A DNA stretch of 64,000 bases from Pseudomonas sp. 14P_8.1_Bac3 (lineage in GTDB: Bacteria > Pseudomonadota > Gammaproteobacteria > Pseudomonadales > Pseudomonadaceae), in the NCBI RefSeq assembly GCF_025466085.1, contig NZ_JANLOD010000006.1, forward strand, positions 62,001 to 126,000, written 5' to 3'. A program made the translations under genes and the position numbers. Numbering within the stretch: the first letter of the stretch is position 1; each line of letters opens with the position of its first letter. The notes below the pieces were generated by a model, which did not search any database, was not told where the DNA came from, and worked only from the letters and a program-made list of their open reading frames with translations. Of the stretch, positions 17,348 through 26,370 are shown piece by piece.

Positions 17348-19057
17348 TTAGAAGGTGCGACGCAGCGAGACTGAGACGAAATCACGATCTTTCAAGGTCT
17401 GCGCGAAGGTGTACGTACCGTTGACGCTCGGGTCCGTCGAGGCATACGTGGCGGTGTTTTCGCCACCGTAGTAATGGGTGTACGCGAGCGTGAAATCCCA
17501 AACGGTCAGATAGTTGCCTGCCAGCGTGAAGGTCATGTCGCCGCCATTGTCAGGCCCCATGATCGCCACGGGTGATTTGCCATTGTTGTAGCCAATGGTG
17601 AACGAAGGCGTAAGGTCCAGGCCGTCCAGCACGTTACGCTGCGGCAGCGCGTACAACGCCCGGACCGCTGCGGCGCGCCGATCCAGGCCCGGATCCATGG
17701 CATTGCAATTACGGGTGCAACTGGTCAGCTGGTTGTAGGCCACTTCCATGCTGAAAGCGGGCTCGTCGGACAGGAAGTTGCGCGGCATGCTCCAGATCAT
17801 CGATACGTTGGCGTGGGCCGAGTTGCCGATGGCATAAAACGCGTGGTTGTTGTTGTCCGCCTCTTGGCTTCCAACCTCCACCGGCAGGCTGGTCAACGGC
17901 GTGTCGCGACGGACAGAGATCTCACCGGCGTAGTTGATCGTATCCACCGTCGTGGTGGCACTGATGCCGAACGCCTTGATGTCTTCGGGATACACCCATT
18001 GATACGTCCCGAACCCGGCGCCTGTGACAGGGGTGCGTCCTGCGTGTGAATAAAGCACAGGCGTTTTGGCGTGGTAGCGGATCGCATAGGCACCGAACTC
18101 CCAGTCGCCCAGCTGCGTGCGCAATCCAAGACCGAACTGGCCGCTGTCTTTGGCCTTGATGTCCGCACCGCGCGACAAACCGATGCCCGGTATGCCCGGT
18201 GCAAAGCGAATTCGCTCGCCGCCATCGCCGATGAAGTCGTTGACGGAGAAGTAGCTGCCGGCAGCCGGCAGGCGCGTCGCCTCCCAATCGTATTGGTAGT
18301 AACCCATCAGGGTCAGCGCTGGCGAAAACTGGATCTGGCCCGAGAACTGGCCCACCGGCCTGATTATTTCCTTGGTGGTCGATCCAGGTACCGAAGATGC
18401 CTTGACCGCATCCACCGGAGACTGGGTACCGGCAATGGCGTTGGCGCCAAAGAACAGGCTCTCGCCCCACAGCACGGTGTGTTGGCCCAAACGGCCACTG
18501 ACTCGCGCGTCGCCGACGTCGGCACCGCCAAAAACGAAGGCGTCGAGTATCTCGGCTTTGCGACCGTGCAAGTCGCGAGTGTCATGGGTGAAATGGTCGC
18601 TTGGCACCGACAGCGAGTTGTTGGTCGCCGGCGAGTTGTTGTCGTTTTTCTGGTTATAGACGTCGTCGTACCAGGCGGCGCCGCTGACTCGCAGACCGTA
18701 ATTATCGTGAATGACCAGGTCCATCTCGGACAACACATCGAGACGATTGGAAATGAGCCTGCCCTTCTTGAAATTACGGTCGCCATCGTCGGCGTTGAGC
18801 GCTGCAGGGCCCTTCCCGCCACCAGGCGTGGCAGGAACGTTTTGGGTCAGCGTGTCATCCTGATCCTTCAGACGCATACCGGCAGAGTATTTAAACGTGT
18901 TGTCCCAACGCAGTTTGATGTCAGGGTTACCCACATCAATCGGCGCGGCCAGCGTCGAGCCTGCCGCCATCAGGCTGGTGGCAACCAGCACGGAGCGAAG
19001 GCTCTGGCGGTACAAAACGTCGTGCGGCACTGCAAATCTTATTTTTATTATTTGCAT
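17348..19057 (-). CDS. DUF1302 outer-membrane protein
   Basis: 569 aa. Signal peptide at about residues 20-38 (SVLVATSLMAAGSTLAA), then IDVGNPDIKLRWDNTFKYSAG, the characteristic start of DUF1302. Alternating strands and the final SVSLRRTF (terminal Phe) fit an outer-membrane beta-barrel. It is the first gene of the operon DUF1302-DUF1329-YCF48-RND-VOC-NTF2-EthD-VOC-SMP30-SDR. It probably forms an outer-membrane channel or adhesion point for hydrophobic substrate. Confidence 0.88.
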   Translation of the reverse strand: MQIIKIRFAVPHDVLYRQSLRSVLVATSLMAAGSTLAAPIDVGNPDIKLRWDNTFKYSAGMRLKDQDDTLTQNVPATPGGGKGPAALNADDGDRNFKKGRLISNRLDVLSEMDLVIHDNYGLRVSGAAWYDDVYNQKNDNNSPATNNSLSVPSDHFTHDTRDLHGRKAEILDAFVFGGADVGDARVSGRLGQHTVLWGESLFFGANAIAGTQSPVDAVKASSVPGSTTKEIIRPVGQFSGQIQFSPALTLMGYYQYDWEATRLPAAGSYFSVNDFIGDGGERIRFAPGIPGIGLSRGADIKAKDSGQFGLGLRTQLGDWEFGAYAIRYHAKTPVLYSHAGRTPVTGAGFGTYQWVYPEDIKAFGISATTTVDTINYAGEISVRRDTPLTSLPVEVGSQEADNNNHAFYAIGNSAHANVSMIWSMPRNFLSDEPAFSMEVAYNQLTSCTRNCNAMDPGLDRRAAAVRALYALPQRNVLDGLDLTPSFTIGYNNGKSPVAIMGPDNGGDMTFTLAGNYLTVWDFTLAYTHYYGGENTATYASTDPSVNGTYTFAQTLKDRDFVSVSLRRTF

Positions 19058-19513
19058 TTTTGCTACCTAGAGAGATTGTGTGACGCATGAACTCCGGTTG
19101 CTGATTTGCCCGATCACATGAACATCGGCCAGTCTCAGCGACCCACAAGAAATGCCTCCCATGAAGTTGTGGTACCGGTTTGAATTCATGCACGGACGAA
19201 TCGTTGTGCAGGCAACACAGAGTCGTGGTTCGAGATGGGTTTTGTTGTCCTCAGACCTGACTGTGTATCTGTGTTGGCCCGAGTATATGCAGGCCCTTTT
19301 CGGCCTGAACAATGATAAAACCCGCTACACCGCAGCCAGAAAACTGATGGTTCAGTCAGGGCGCCGGTCCTTCAGGGGGGAGGCGCAAAGAGGCACGGCT
19401 GCGACCGCCGGGTTGGCGGACAGAACGGGGGCAAAGGTGCTGAACATTTGACGGGGATGCGTGGTCGCTGTGGTGGAGCCGCTTGCTCCCCCCACCACAG
19501 GTTGTGTGTCGAA
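19058..19513. other. 456-bp intergenic region upstream of the DUF1302 operon
   Basis: This region must hold the leftward promoter of DUF1302 and the end of the LysR gene. AGGT lies 10 nt before the DUF1302 ATG as RBS. A hairpin at 19468-19500 follows the LysR stop. I see no sigma-54 box, no TCAAC-N4-GTTGA operator and no convincing small gene; the short open frames here have no recognisable motif. Confidence 0.5.
19468..19500 (-). terminator. Hairpin downstream of the LysR gene
   Basis: Bulged stem: CTGTGGT (19468-19474) pairs with ACCACAG (19494-19500), and inner GGAGC (19475-19479) pairs with GCTCC (19485-19489) across CGCTT. It is 13 bp beyond the LysR stop on the minus strand. Confidence 0.5.
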
Positions 19514-20404
19514 TTACGCGATTTTGTCGCTGGTCAGGTGCATTGCCATTTTGTCGAACAGCAGCTTCACCCGCGTCAGTTCCAGTCGCTCTGTCGGCAC
19601 CATGATCTTCACCCAGCGCTCCACCAGCGGGAACTGCGCCAGCACAGGAACAAGCTCCCCCGCCGCCAGGGCATCGGCAACGATTGGCAGGGCCAGTTGC
19701 ACAATCCCCTGGCCATCGCGGGCGGCGGCGCACAAATAGCCTTCATCATTGGTGATGAGCACCGGGTGCACGTCGACCTCTATGCGTCCTTCTGGCGAGT
19801 TGAATGCCCAGATGGAACCGGCGAGGGAAAACGACAGGCAAGGATGATCGATCAGGTCACGGGGATGCAGCAACGCTTCGCATCGCCCGAGGTAAGACGG
19901 CGCAGCGCACATCACCCGGGGAAAGGGCCGGATAACTTGCTCCACAACGTCCGAGTAGGCCATCTGGTCCATCCCGACCGAGATGTCGAAGCCCTCCTCC
20001 GCCGGATTGCCGCCTCGGTCAGACGCAACGATCTCCAACTGAACGAGTGGATGCTCCGCACGGTAACGGCTGAACAGGTCGCCAAGGCCCTGACGAATAA
20101 GCACCGCGGGAGCCTTGATCCTGATCGGGCCTTCGATGCTGCCAGGGCTCAATATCGCGCCGCTGGCCATGTCGCTGTAAGCGCGTAACAGCTGCCGTGC
20201 GTGGGTCAGGTAACTTTGCCCGGTGTCGGTCAGCGTCAAGCGGCGGGTGGAGCGGTCGAAGAAAGTCGTTTTGAAATCCCATTCAAGCTCGTCAACCCGC
20301 TTCATGATGACCGAGGGTGAGGTGTACAGCGTACGCGCGGCGGCTGAGAAGTTACCGGTGTCGGCGGTCACGACAAAAGCCTTCAGCTTCAACAGCATGT
20401 CCAT
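19514..20404 (-). CDS. LysR-family transcriptional regulator
   Basis: 296 aa from ATG 20404 (MDMLLKLKAFV). HTH: FVVTADTGNFSAAARTL, then SPSVIMKRVDELEWDF; the effector domain carries the IRIKAPAVLIRQGLGDLF and FDISVGMDQM segments of the LysR CrgA/AaeR-like group. It is the 3' end of the minus-strand unit GST-FAH-reductase-dioxygenase-CMD-HpaB, 17 bp after the GST stop. It is likely co-transcribed and autoregulates that unit, or controls the DUF1302 operon. Confidence 0.92.
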   Translation of the reverse strand: MDMLLKLKAFVVTADTGNFSAAARTLYTSPSVIMKRVDELEWDFKTTFFDRSTRRLTLTDTGQSYLTHARQLLRAYSDMASGAILSPGSIEGPIRIKAPAVLIRQGLGDLFSRYRAEHPLVQLEIVASDRGGNPAEEGFDISVGMDQMAYSDVVEQVIRPFPRVMCAAPSYLGRCEALLHPRDLIDHPCLSFSLAGSIWAFNSPEGRIEVDVHPVLITNDEGYLCAAARDGQGIVQLALPIVADALAAGELVPVLAQFPLVERWVKIMVPTERLELTRVKLLFDKMAMHLTSDKIA

Positions 20405-20421
20405 GGGTGGAGCGCTCAAAA

Positions 20422-21036
20422 TCAGGTGATGAGTTCAGACTCGACCGCACGACGGATTTCGACCTTCGACCACAGGCGATCGTGGTGAGCCTGACAACCC
20501 GGACCCAATGAGCCGATTCCGTTGAGCACACACCAGTGCTCAAGATAGAAAAGCGCAAAATCCGCGATGGTCATTTTCTCGAATAGCCAGTCTTTGCCGT
20601 CGATCTGTCGTTCCGCCCGGTCGAGCCCGGCCTGGAATATCTTCAGGCCCTGCGCCCTTACAGCCGCGTGGTCTGATTCGCTCGGCGCGAACTTCTCCGG
20701 CCGGCGAGCGCGAGTGTAGCCTTGCATGTGCACGGTAGATACCAAATATTCGGTCATTTCCAGCACGCGAATCTCACCTTCGATGTCCGTAGGAATCAAC
20801 GCCCGTTCGGGATTTGTACGGGCAAGGTAGAGCGCGATGACCGGGAATTCCGTGAGCAGCGATCCGTCATCGCGAATCAGCGCGGGGACTTTGCCCTTGG
20901 GATTGATCTGCGTGTACGCCTCGAATTCTGACGTGCCCGCGCGCGCTGCTTTTTCGATCTCGAACGGCTTGCCGATTTCCGCGAGCAAGGCATGGATGCC
21001 GATCTGGCAGGCACCGGGCAAAAAAAACAGTTTCAT
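20422..21036 (-). CDS. Glutathione S-transferase family protein
   Basis: 204 aa from ATG 21036, with AAGGAATGT upstream. The thioredoxin-fold N-terminus reads KLFFLPGACQIG with Cys10 in the position of the beta-class GST cysteine, then KVPALIRDDGSLLTEFPVIALYL. The helical C-terminal domain has EKMTIADFALFYLEHW. In aromatic pathways GSTs act as glutathione-dependent isomerases (maleylpyruvate/maleylacetoacetate) or in reductive removal of substituents. Its place next to an FAH-type hydrolase favours isomerisation of a ring-cleavage product (inference). Confidence 0.87.
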   Translation of the reverse strand: MKLFFLPGACQIGIHALLAEIGKPFEIEKAARAGTSEFEAYTQINPKGKVPALIRDDGSLLTEFPVIALYLARTNPERALIPTDIEGEIRVLEMTEYLVSTVHMQGYTRARRPEKFAPSESDHAAVRAQGLKIFQAGLDRAERQIDGKDWLFEKMTIADFALFYLEHWCVLNGIGSLGPGCQAHHDRLWSKVEIRRAVESELIT

Positions 21037-21078
21037 AAAACATTCCTTATTGTGAGGTCGGCATGGCAAGCACGGTGA

Positions 21079-22011
21079 CTAGATGATGAACGTTTCGAGG
21101 ACGCCGATACCGTCGACGCCTGCCTCCACCCGGTCGCCCGGTTTGAGGTACCACTCACGCGGATCGGGCTTGTGGTGCAAGGCCACGCCTTCAGGCGTAC
21201 CGGTGCTGATCAGATCGCCAGGCACCAGGCCAAAACGCGACCAGAACGCAACCATCTCCGGAAAACCAAAGATCAGGTCACGGCAGTCGGAGTGCTGACG
21301 CAACTCGCCATTGACCTTCAGCCACAGCACCAAGGCGTTGGGATCCGGCACTTCGTCGGCGGTCAGAATGTACGGGCCGATCGGCCCGAAGCCCGGGAAG
21401 TTCTTCCCGAGCATGATCATGCCGTTCTGCATCTCGCGCAGCTGCCATTCGCGCGCCGACAGGTCATTGAAAATGGTGTACCCGAAAATCGCGCTGGCCG
21501 GATCGATGTCGCTGCGCGCGTCAATCGCCTTGCCCAACACCAGCCCGATCTCGACTTCGTAGTCGAAATCGAGCACATCGTCGGGCCGCTTCACCTGACT
21601 TTTGTGCGGAACCAGCGTGCGCCCGAGCTTGATGAAGCCGCTCGGAAAATCGCTGTGCAGCTTGCTCGCGTTGCCGGCATTCGCCTTCATCGACTCCAGC
21701 TTGTGCCGCCCGAAATTGCGCCCGGCGCAAAACACCGATTTCTCCGGCACGGGCGTCAACCACTCAACGGTATCCGGATCATCCAGCCAGATGAAATCCT
21801 GACGATCTGCCGCCCAGGCGAGCAACTCGCGGGTAGCGTCCATCGCCTGTGCGCCGCCCTCGATCAATGCCATTACCGAGGCTGGCGTGCCGGGACCACC
21901 CCGGACGGCGGCGGCCTTGGCAACATCAACGAGCAGTTCACGGCCCGACACGGCGGTGACGATGCCGAGCCGCTCTGGCCCCGCTGCAGATTGGTAGCGT
22001 GCGATCTTCAT
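21079..22011 (-). CDS. Fumarylacetoacetate hydrolase (FAH) family protein, module A
   Basis: 310 aa. C-terminal FAH domain from about residue 90: FCAGRNFGRHKLE, then metal-ligand segment DYEVEIGLVLGK (acidic residues binding Mg/Mn), FGYTIFNDLSAREWQ, and ISTGTPEGVALHH. FAH-fold enzymes cleave C-C bonds of acylpyruvates or decarboxylate/hydrate related diacids. The start ATG overlaps the reductase stop by 4 bp (ATGA). A role in cleaving the ring-fission product of the neighbouring dioxygenase is likely. Another FAH protein lies at 45624-46457. Confidence 0.9.
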   Translation of the reverse strand: MKIARYQSAAGPERLGIVTAVSGRELLVDVAKAAAVRGGPGTPASVMALIEGGAQAMDATRELLAWAADRQDFIWLDDPDTVEWLTPVPEKSVFCAGRNFGRHKLESMKANAGNASKLHSDFPSGFIKLGRTLVPHKSQVKRPDDVLDFDYEVEIGLVLGKAIDARSDIDPASAIFGYTIFNDLSAREWQLREMQNGMIMLGKNFPGFGPIGPYILTADEVPDPNALVLWLKVNGELRQHSDCRDLIFGFPEMVAFWSRFGLVPGDLISTGTPEGVALHHKPDPREWYLKPGDRVEAGVDGIGVLETFII

Positions 22012-22979
22012 GCGTCGAGCCGGGCCAGAAGGTGCTTCAGCACTTGCACTTCGCTCGGGTCCAGGTTGCCTTGAACATCGGCCTCGCTCGATTTGCGTAT
22101 CGCGATAAGTTCCAGAACCGAGAGCCGGCCTTCGGCGGTCAGCCTGACAGCGATTTGCCCGTTGCCGGAATCGACCTCGTGAAGCAACCCGCGAACGATG
22201 AGTTTCTGAATGATAGTGGCGGAAATTCCCTGGCCTCGGACTTTCTCGCTACGCGCGACGATCTCTGGCATGCACAGACCGTCTTCACGACCGATAATGC
22301 TCAGCACCGCGTACTCCTCGGCGGTCCACTGCCGGGATTCAAGTTTTTCAATCACGCTCTGGCGGGTGCGCAAGTAGGCATTCGAGACCTGGTACAGCAA
22401 ATCATCGGAAGACAGGTTGCTGAACTCGTCCGCCGACTCGACTGCTGCAATGGTTTGCTTGGGTAGCAACATGCCGTATCGACCGCCATGAAAGACCAGC
22501 GGCTTGCGCGCCGAGTGGCCAAAATCGACAATTTCGCCGACGAAGATGACGTGATCCCCGCCCTCGTACTGATAGGCCAGTTTGCAGGTGAAGCGGGCCA
22601 TGCAGTCGGGCAACAACGGGACACCGTCCGGCCCCCGATCAAGTACAAGCCCTTCGAAACGGTCGACGCCCTTGCTCGCAAAGCGCGACGACAGCGCCTC
22701 TTGATCGGCGGACAGAATATGCACGGCGAAATGCCCGCTGTTGCGGAAGGCATCCATATTCAAGGATGTCCGTGCCAGGCTCCAGAGCACCATAGGCGGA
22801 TCCAGCGACACCGAGGAGAAGCTGTTCGCGGTCAAACCGATGTCCACGCCGCCGGGCCCAACAGTGGTGACAATCGTCACGCCAGTGGCGAACGACCCGA
22901 AAGCGTCCCGCAATGCACGGCCGTCGAAACCTGGGCCGGCCTTGGTGGGGCCTGGTTGTGTTGCTGTCTGTGTAGTCAC
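22008..22979 (-). CDS. Flavin reductase of a two-component monooxygenase, fused to a MarR-like domain
   Basis: 323 aa from GTG 22979, which has GGAGGT 7 nt upstream; longer upstream frames lack an RBS. Residues about 20-170 are a HpaC/FMN-reductase domain (FGSFATGVTIVTT, LTANSFSSVSLDPPMVLWSL, GGDHVIFVGEIVDF, GGRYGMLL). Residues about 190-320 form a winged-helix MarR-like domain (QWTAEEYAVLSIIGRED, ISATIIQKLIVRGLLHEV). This architecture is that of the C1 reductase of Acinetobacter baumannii p-hydroxyphenylacetate hydroxylase, where the C-terminal domain senses substrate. It supplies reduced flavin to the oxygenase at 24689-26209. Confidence 0.9.
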   Translation of the reverse strand: MTTQTATQPGPTKAGPGFDGRALRDAFGSFATGVTIVTTVGPGGVDIGLTANSFSSVSLDPPMVLWSLARTSLNMDAFRNSGHFAVHILSADQEALSSRFASKGVDRFEGLVLDRGPDGVPLLPDCMARFTCKLAYQYEGGDHVIFVGEIVDFGHSARKPLVFHGGRYGMLLPKQTIAAVESADEFSNLSSDDLLYQVSNAYLRTRQSVIEKLESRQWTAEEYAVLSIIGREDGLCMPEIVARSEKVRGQGISATIIQKLIVRGLLHEVDSGNGQIAVRLTAEGRLSVLELIAIRKSSEADVQGNLDPSEVQVLKHLLARLDA

Positions 22980-23050
22980 TTTCAATACCTCCCATCTCTT
23001 GATCGATACCGTCTCGCTGCACAGGAGCCACCGAAGTGACCCCGGCGACA

Positions 23051-24070
23051 CTAGCGGGCGGCTCTGGCTCGAGCCTTATCCGCCAGGTAGGTCTCAAGCG
23101 TCACCAACGGGCCCCGTTCGTGGTCCAGTTGTTTCGTCGGGATGTCACTGAACGGGGTCGTCTCGTTGAACCAGCACTCCTGCGGCGGCATGCCCCAGCG
23201 CAGCGCCAAGCCGGGCTTGCGCACGTCCCACGCAACTGGCTCGACCTCGATATCGATCAGCAGGTAGTGATCACAAAACAACTCGACCCGATGGCCATCG
23301 GGATCGCGCAAATACACGAACAGCACGCCGGCCGGGCCGTGGCGTCCGGGACCGCGCTCGACGACATCGCCCATGCCCAGATTGCCGGCGATGTCGCAGG
23401 CGCGCAGGATGCTGTGGGAGTCGGAAACGGTGTAGGCAAAGTGGTGCAGGCGCGGGCCCGGATTCTCCAGAAACACGATGTCCTGAGTGCCGGGCTTGCG
23501 GAACATGAACGTCGCAATCAGCTTCTCATCCAGCGCCATGTATTCGGAGATGCGGAAACCCATTTCTGCGTAGAAATCGGTCTGCTCCTGCACGTTCGGC
23601 ACTTGAATCTGGTAGTGGTCGAAGCGCATCGCCGCGCCGCCCTTGAAGTCCTGGAACTGCGTGTACACGCGCGGCGTCGTGGACATCGTGGCGCAGAGCT
23701 GCACCGGCGTTCCGGCCGGGTCGTTGACCAGCAGCGTGCGGCCCTGATGCGGTACTTCGATCCAGCGTGCTGGCAGGCCTTTGGATTTATAGAAGTGCGC
23801 GGCCTTGTCCAGCTCTTCTTCGGTGTACACCCGGAAGCCGATCGCTTCGGCGGCATGCTCGCCGTCGTGGCGCTTGATCACCAGACTGTGGTGGCAAACC
23901 TCTTCCAGACCGCGGAAATACAGGGTGTCGGCGTCGCGTTCGGTCAGCACCAGGCCAATGACCTGTTCGTAAAAATCGCGACTGGCTTCCAGGTCGCGCG
24001 AAGTGATGACGGTGTGACTCGAGCGAGTGATATTGAACGGCGGGTAATAGACCGGTGTTGGCAATGGCAT
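23051..24070 (-). CDS. Extradiol dioxygenase, homoprotocatechuate 2,3-dioxygenase-like (VOC type)
   Basis: 339 aa, ATG 24070 with AGGAGA. It resembles the VOC-type homoprotocatechuate 2,3-dioxygenases: DADTLYFRGLEEVCHHSLV in the N-terminal module, then the 2-His-1-Glu metal set in the C-terminal module: His in RFDHYQIQV, His in RLHHFAYTV and Glu in HRVELF. IERGPGRHG-like VERGPGRHGP is also present. It would open a catechol or hydroxylated quinol beside a hydroxyl. It lies 71 bp upstream of the reductase in the operon. Confidence 0.9.
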   Translation of the reverse strand: MPLPTPVYYPPFNITRSSHTVITSRDLEASRDFYEQVIGLVLTERDADTLYFRGLEEVCHHSLVIKRHDGEHAAEAIGFRVYTEEELDKAAHFYKSKGLPARWIEVPHQGRTLLVNDPAGTPVQLCATMSTTPRVYTQFQDFKGGAAMRFDHYQIQVPNVQEQTDFYAEMGFRISEYMALDEKLIATFMFRKPGTQDIVFLENPGPRLHHFAYTVSDSHSILRACDIAGNLGMGDVVERGPGRHGPAGVLFVYLRDPDGHRVELFCDHYLLIDIEVEPVAWDVRKPGLALRWGMPPQECWFNETTPFSDIPTKQLDHERGPLVTLETYLADKARARAAR

Positions 24071-24091
24071 GTCAATTCTCCTGATGTCTTT

Positions 24092-24628
24092 TCAGAGCCG
24101 AGTGAAATCGGCCTCGTTGCTCAACTCGAGGGGGCCAGTCAATCGACCGGTCATGTTGTACCAACCAATATTGAACAGCAGCGCCACGCTCTGCTTTTGC
24201 CCGAGGCCGTGGTAAACGTCTGCCCAGACCTTGTCGCTGACCTGCGCCGGCGCGCGGGTTGCGTCGCGAGCCAGGCGCAGCACGGCCTTCTCCAGATCGG
24301 AGAACAGCGGGCTCTTTTCAAAATCCCACAGCGCTTGCATCTGCTCTTTCAGAACGCCTTCCTTGAGGGCTCGATTCCAATGCGGATCGTGTTCGTAATG
24401 GGTGCCCATGGTCTGGCACGCCATGACGATGGCCATCTCGCGCAGTTTCGGATCAATGCCACAGCCGTTGCGCACCGCGTCGGCCATGGGAATGAATACG
24501 TCGAGAATCTCCGGGCAAGTCGCCAGAGTGCGAAAGATCTGCGCATTCGGCGCGTGTCCACGCTTGGCGCGCAGCAGCGCAAAGGCTTCGGGTTCGTCGT
24601 CGGGGGTGGGCAGCTGGATACGAGGCAT
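24092..24628 (-). CDS. Carboxymuconolactone decarboxylase-family protein
   Basis: 178 aa, ATG 24628. AhpD/CMD fold with LREMAIVMACQTMGTHYEHDPH in place of the usual CxxC-x3-H: the second Cys is replaced, so peroxidase (AhpD) activity is unlikely, while the His is kept. Later it has SDLEKAVLRLARDAT and LLFNIGWYNMTGRL. Members of this group occur in many aromatic gene clusters as decarboxylases or unknown accessory proteins. It lies 21 bp before the dioxygenase start, in the same operon. Confidence 0.82.
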   Translation of the reverse strand: MPRIQLPTPDDEPEAFALLRAKRGHAPNAQIFRTLATCPEILDVFIPMADAVRNGCGIDPKLREMAIVMACQTMGTHYEHDPHWNRALKEGVLKEQMQALWDFEKSPLFSDLEKAVLRLARDATRAPAQVSDKVWADVYHGLGQKQSVALLFNIGWYNMTGRLTGPLELSNEADFTRL

Positions 24629-24688
24629 ACAAAACTCCGCACATTATTATTTTTTGGTCAGCTGCCGCAGCGATACGGCAGCCCTGGT

Positions 24689-26209
24689 TTACTGGCCGTT
24701 GATGCGCTGATCCCATTCGCTATTGCGATCAAGGAACGCCCACACACGGTCTTGCGCCTCGCGAGCACCGGGATAACGCTCACCGCGCATCTGGGCGTTG
24801 CGCCATGGATCGCCCGAGAAAAATTTCTCGTACAGGTTCTGCCGGCCGGCAAACGACGAGCAGGAGGCATCCCACGCCAGGCGCAGCAGTTGCATCTTGC
24901 GTTCGGCGGGAATGTCGGCCCCGGCGCAGTAGCGTTCGATGGCCGGACCGTTTTCGCTGTAGAGATCCTCGACCGTTGGCGCCACTACCACGTTGCCGGC
25001 GCCCAGCAACTGCAAGATTTCCAGTGCACGGGCATGCATCGCCGGGTACTGGGCGCGCACCACATTCAGCGGCTGCTCATACGGCACAACAGTACCGCCG
25101 GGGCCCGGCACGCAGTCGATTTCAGCGACACGAATCATCGCGCGCAACGTTTCGACGTACGCCACCAGTTCGGAAAGCTGAACCATCACGTTGGGGAAAC
25201 GGCTGTGGTTCACTTCCGTCAGGTTGTAGGCGATGCCCAGCAAGAACTCCATCTTCGCCAGTGAACGCGTGGCGGACTGGTGCGAACCATGCGGGCCGGA
25301 AGGCGACTTCATCGCCGACTCCACTGCTTTGATGCTGCGGTACATGAACACCCGTTCCCACGGGATAAACGCTTCTTCGAACCACAGCACGGCGTCCATT
25401 TCGTCCATGCGTCCGGTCAGCGGGTCGTTGGCGAACCGGCCCTTCGCAGGCAGCGAAGGACGGCAAATCATCTTCATCCCGGGGGTGTCGATCGGTGCCG
25501 CGAAGCCCACCGCGTAGGCTTCGGCATCCGCCACCAGCGGGAATTTTGCTGCCGCCGGCATGATCAATACCTCGTTGGCCAACGGACCGAGGGTGGCTAC
25601 CGAACGCGCGCCCGACACGTAGATGCCGGCATCGGATTCGCGCACCACGCGCATGACCATGTCGCCCGGCTGCTCGAACATTTGCAGGCGCTTGTCAATG
25701 TCCGGCGACACCAGCGAGTGCGTCAGCGCGAGGTCGTTTTCGCGGATGAACTCATGGTATTTGCGGATGTTCTGGCCGAATTGCTCACCGCCAGCGGCGA
25801 ACAGTTCATACGCCGACGCATGCGCGCTGACCATGACATTAAGGAAGTCCGGTGTGCGGCCCATCATGCCGCCAACAGCGTCCATCCAGGTCTTCATCAT
25901 TTCCCGGCGCAGACGCAGATCGTCAGCCGAGCGCGGCAACATGAACGAGCGACCGACGCGTGCACCGGAGGTCGGTGATTCGAAGGTCATCTTGTCCTGC
26001 AAGGCGGGATCGCATTGGATGTCATACAGATCAGCGATGGATTGAATCGCGCCACGGAAACGGCGATCTACCGTGACGTCCTTGATGCGCTCGCCATCAA
26101 TCCAGACGGAGCGACCGTCTTGCAGCGAGGCGATGTAATCGGCGCCGCTGCGTACTCCGTTGCGGGCTCCACTCATGGCCATCGGTTTTTTGTTTGCGTT
26201 ATTTTCCAT
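24689..26209 (-). CDS. HpaB-family FADH2/FMNH2-dependent aromatic monooxygenase
   Basis: 506 aa. It belongs to the 4-hydroxyphenylacetate 3-hydroxylase (HpaB) family: SGADYIASLQDGRSVWIDG at the N-terminus, SVATLGPLANEVLIMP mid-protein, WERVFMYRS, YNLTEVNHSRFPNVMVQL, and SFAGRQNLYEKFFSGDPWRN near the end. It inserts oxygen ortho to a phenolic hydroxyl using reduced flavin from the partner at 22008-22979. It is the first gene of the operon, so control of its promoter sets the whole module. The substrate is a phenol, not necessarily 4-hydroxyphenylacetate, since no aldehyde dehydrogenase/isomerase set of the Hpa pathway is present. Confidence 0.9.
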   Translation of the reverse strand: MENNANKKPMAMSGARNGVRSGADYIASLQDGRSVWIDGERIKDVTVDRRFRGAIQSIADLYDIQCDPALQDKMTFESPTSGARVGRSFMLPRSADDLRLRREMMKTWMDAVGGMMGRTPDFLNVMVSAHASAYELFAAGGEQFGQNIRKYHEFIRENDLALTHSLVSPDIDKRLQMFEQPGDMVMRVVRESDAGIYVSGARSVATLGPLANEVLIMPAAAKFPLVADAEAYAVGFAAPIDTPGMKMICRPSLPAKGRFANDPLTGRMDEMDAVLWFEEAFIPWERVFMYRSIKAVESAMKSPSGPHGSHQSATRSLAKMEFLLGIAYNLTEVNHSRFPNVMVQLSELVAYVETLRAMIRVAEIDCVPGPGGTVVPYEQPLNVVRAQYPAMHARALEILQLLGAGNVVVAPTVEDLYSENGPAIERYCAGADIPAERKMQLLRLAWDASCSSFAGRQNLYEKFFSGDPWRNAQMRGERYPGAREAQDRVWAFLDRNSEWDQRINGQ

Positions 26210-26294
26210 GGGTCATGCTCCTGCATTTGAAACGTTTGGCCTGCGGCGGGAATACCCTGCGCAAGGCGAGTTCGGCTGCGGTTTCCACACCTCG

Positions 26295-26323
26295 ATAGTA
26301 TTGAGATGGGCCGCTTTTAAGAA
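26295..26323 (-). promoter_or_regulatory. Candidate promoter of the HpaB operon
   Basis: On the minus strand TTCTTA (26323-26318), 17 bp, TACTAT (26300-26295), about 85 bp before the ATG at 26209. An 8-bp direct repeat ATGGGCCG occurs twice in this 161-bp gap, one copy inside the spacer and one just upstream, and could be an activator site. Weak evidence. Confidence 0.3.
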
Positions 26324-26370
26324 TTTGTGAATGGGCCGAAGAGTTGTTCCGAAATAGAAAAGACGACGCT

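Noticed and set aside
23036..25264. 742-codon plus-strand frame across the dioxygenase, CMD and HpaB genes
   Set aside because: It spans three well-supported minus-strand genes and has shadow composition.
20422..26209. Canonical 4-hydroxyphenylacetate (hpa) pathway
   Set aside because: Monooxygenase, reductase and 2,3-dioxygenase fit, but no semialdehyde dehydrogenase (HpaE), HpaF isomerase or HpaH-type hydratase lies in the window, so the substrate stays open.
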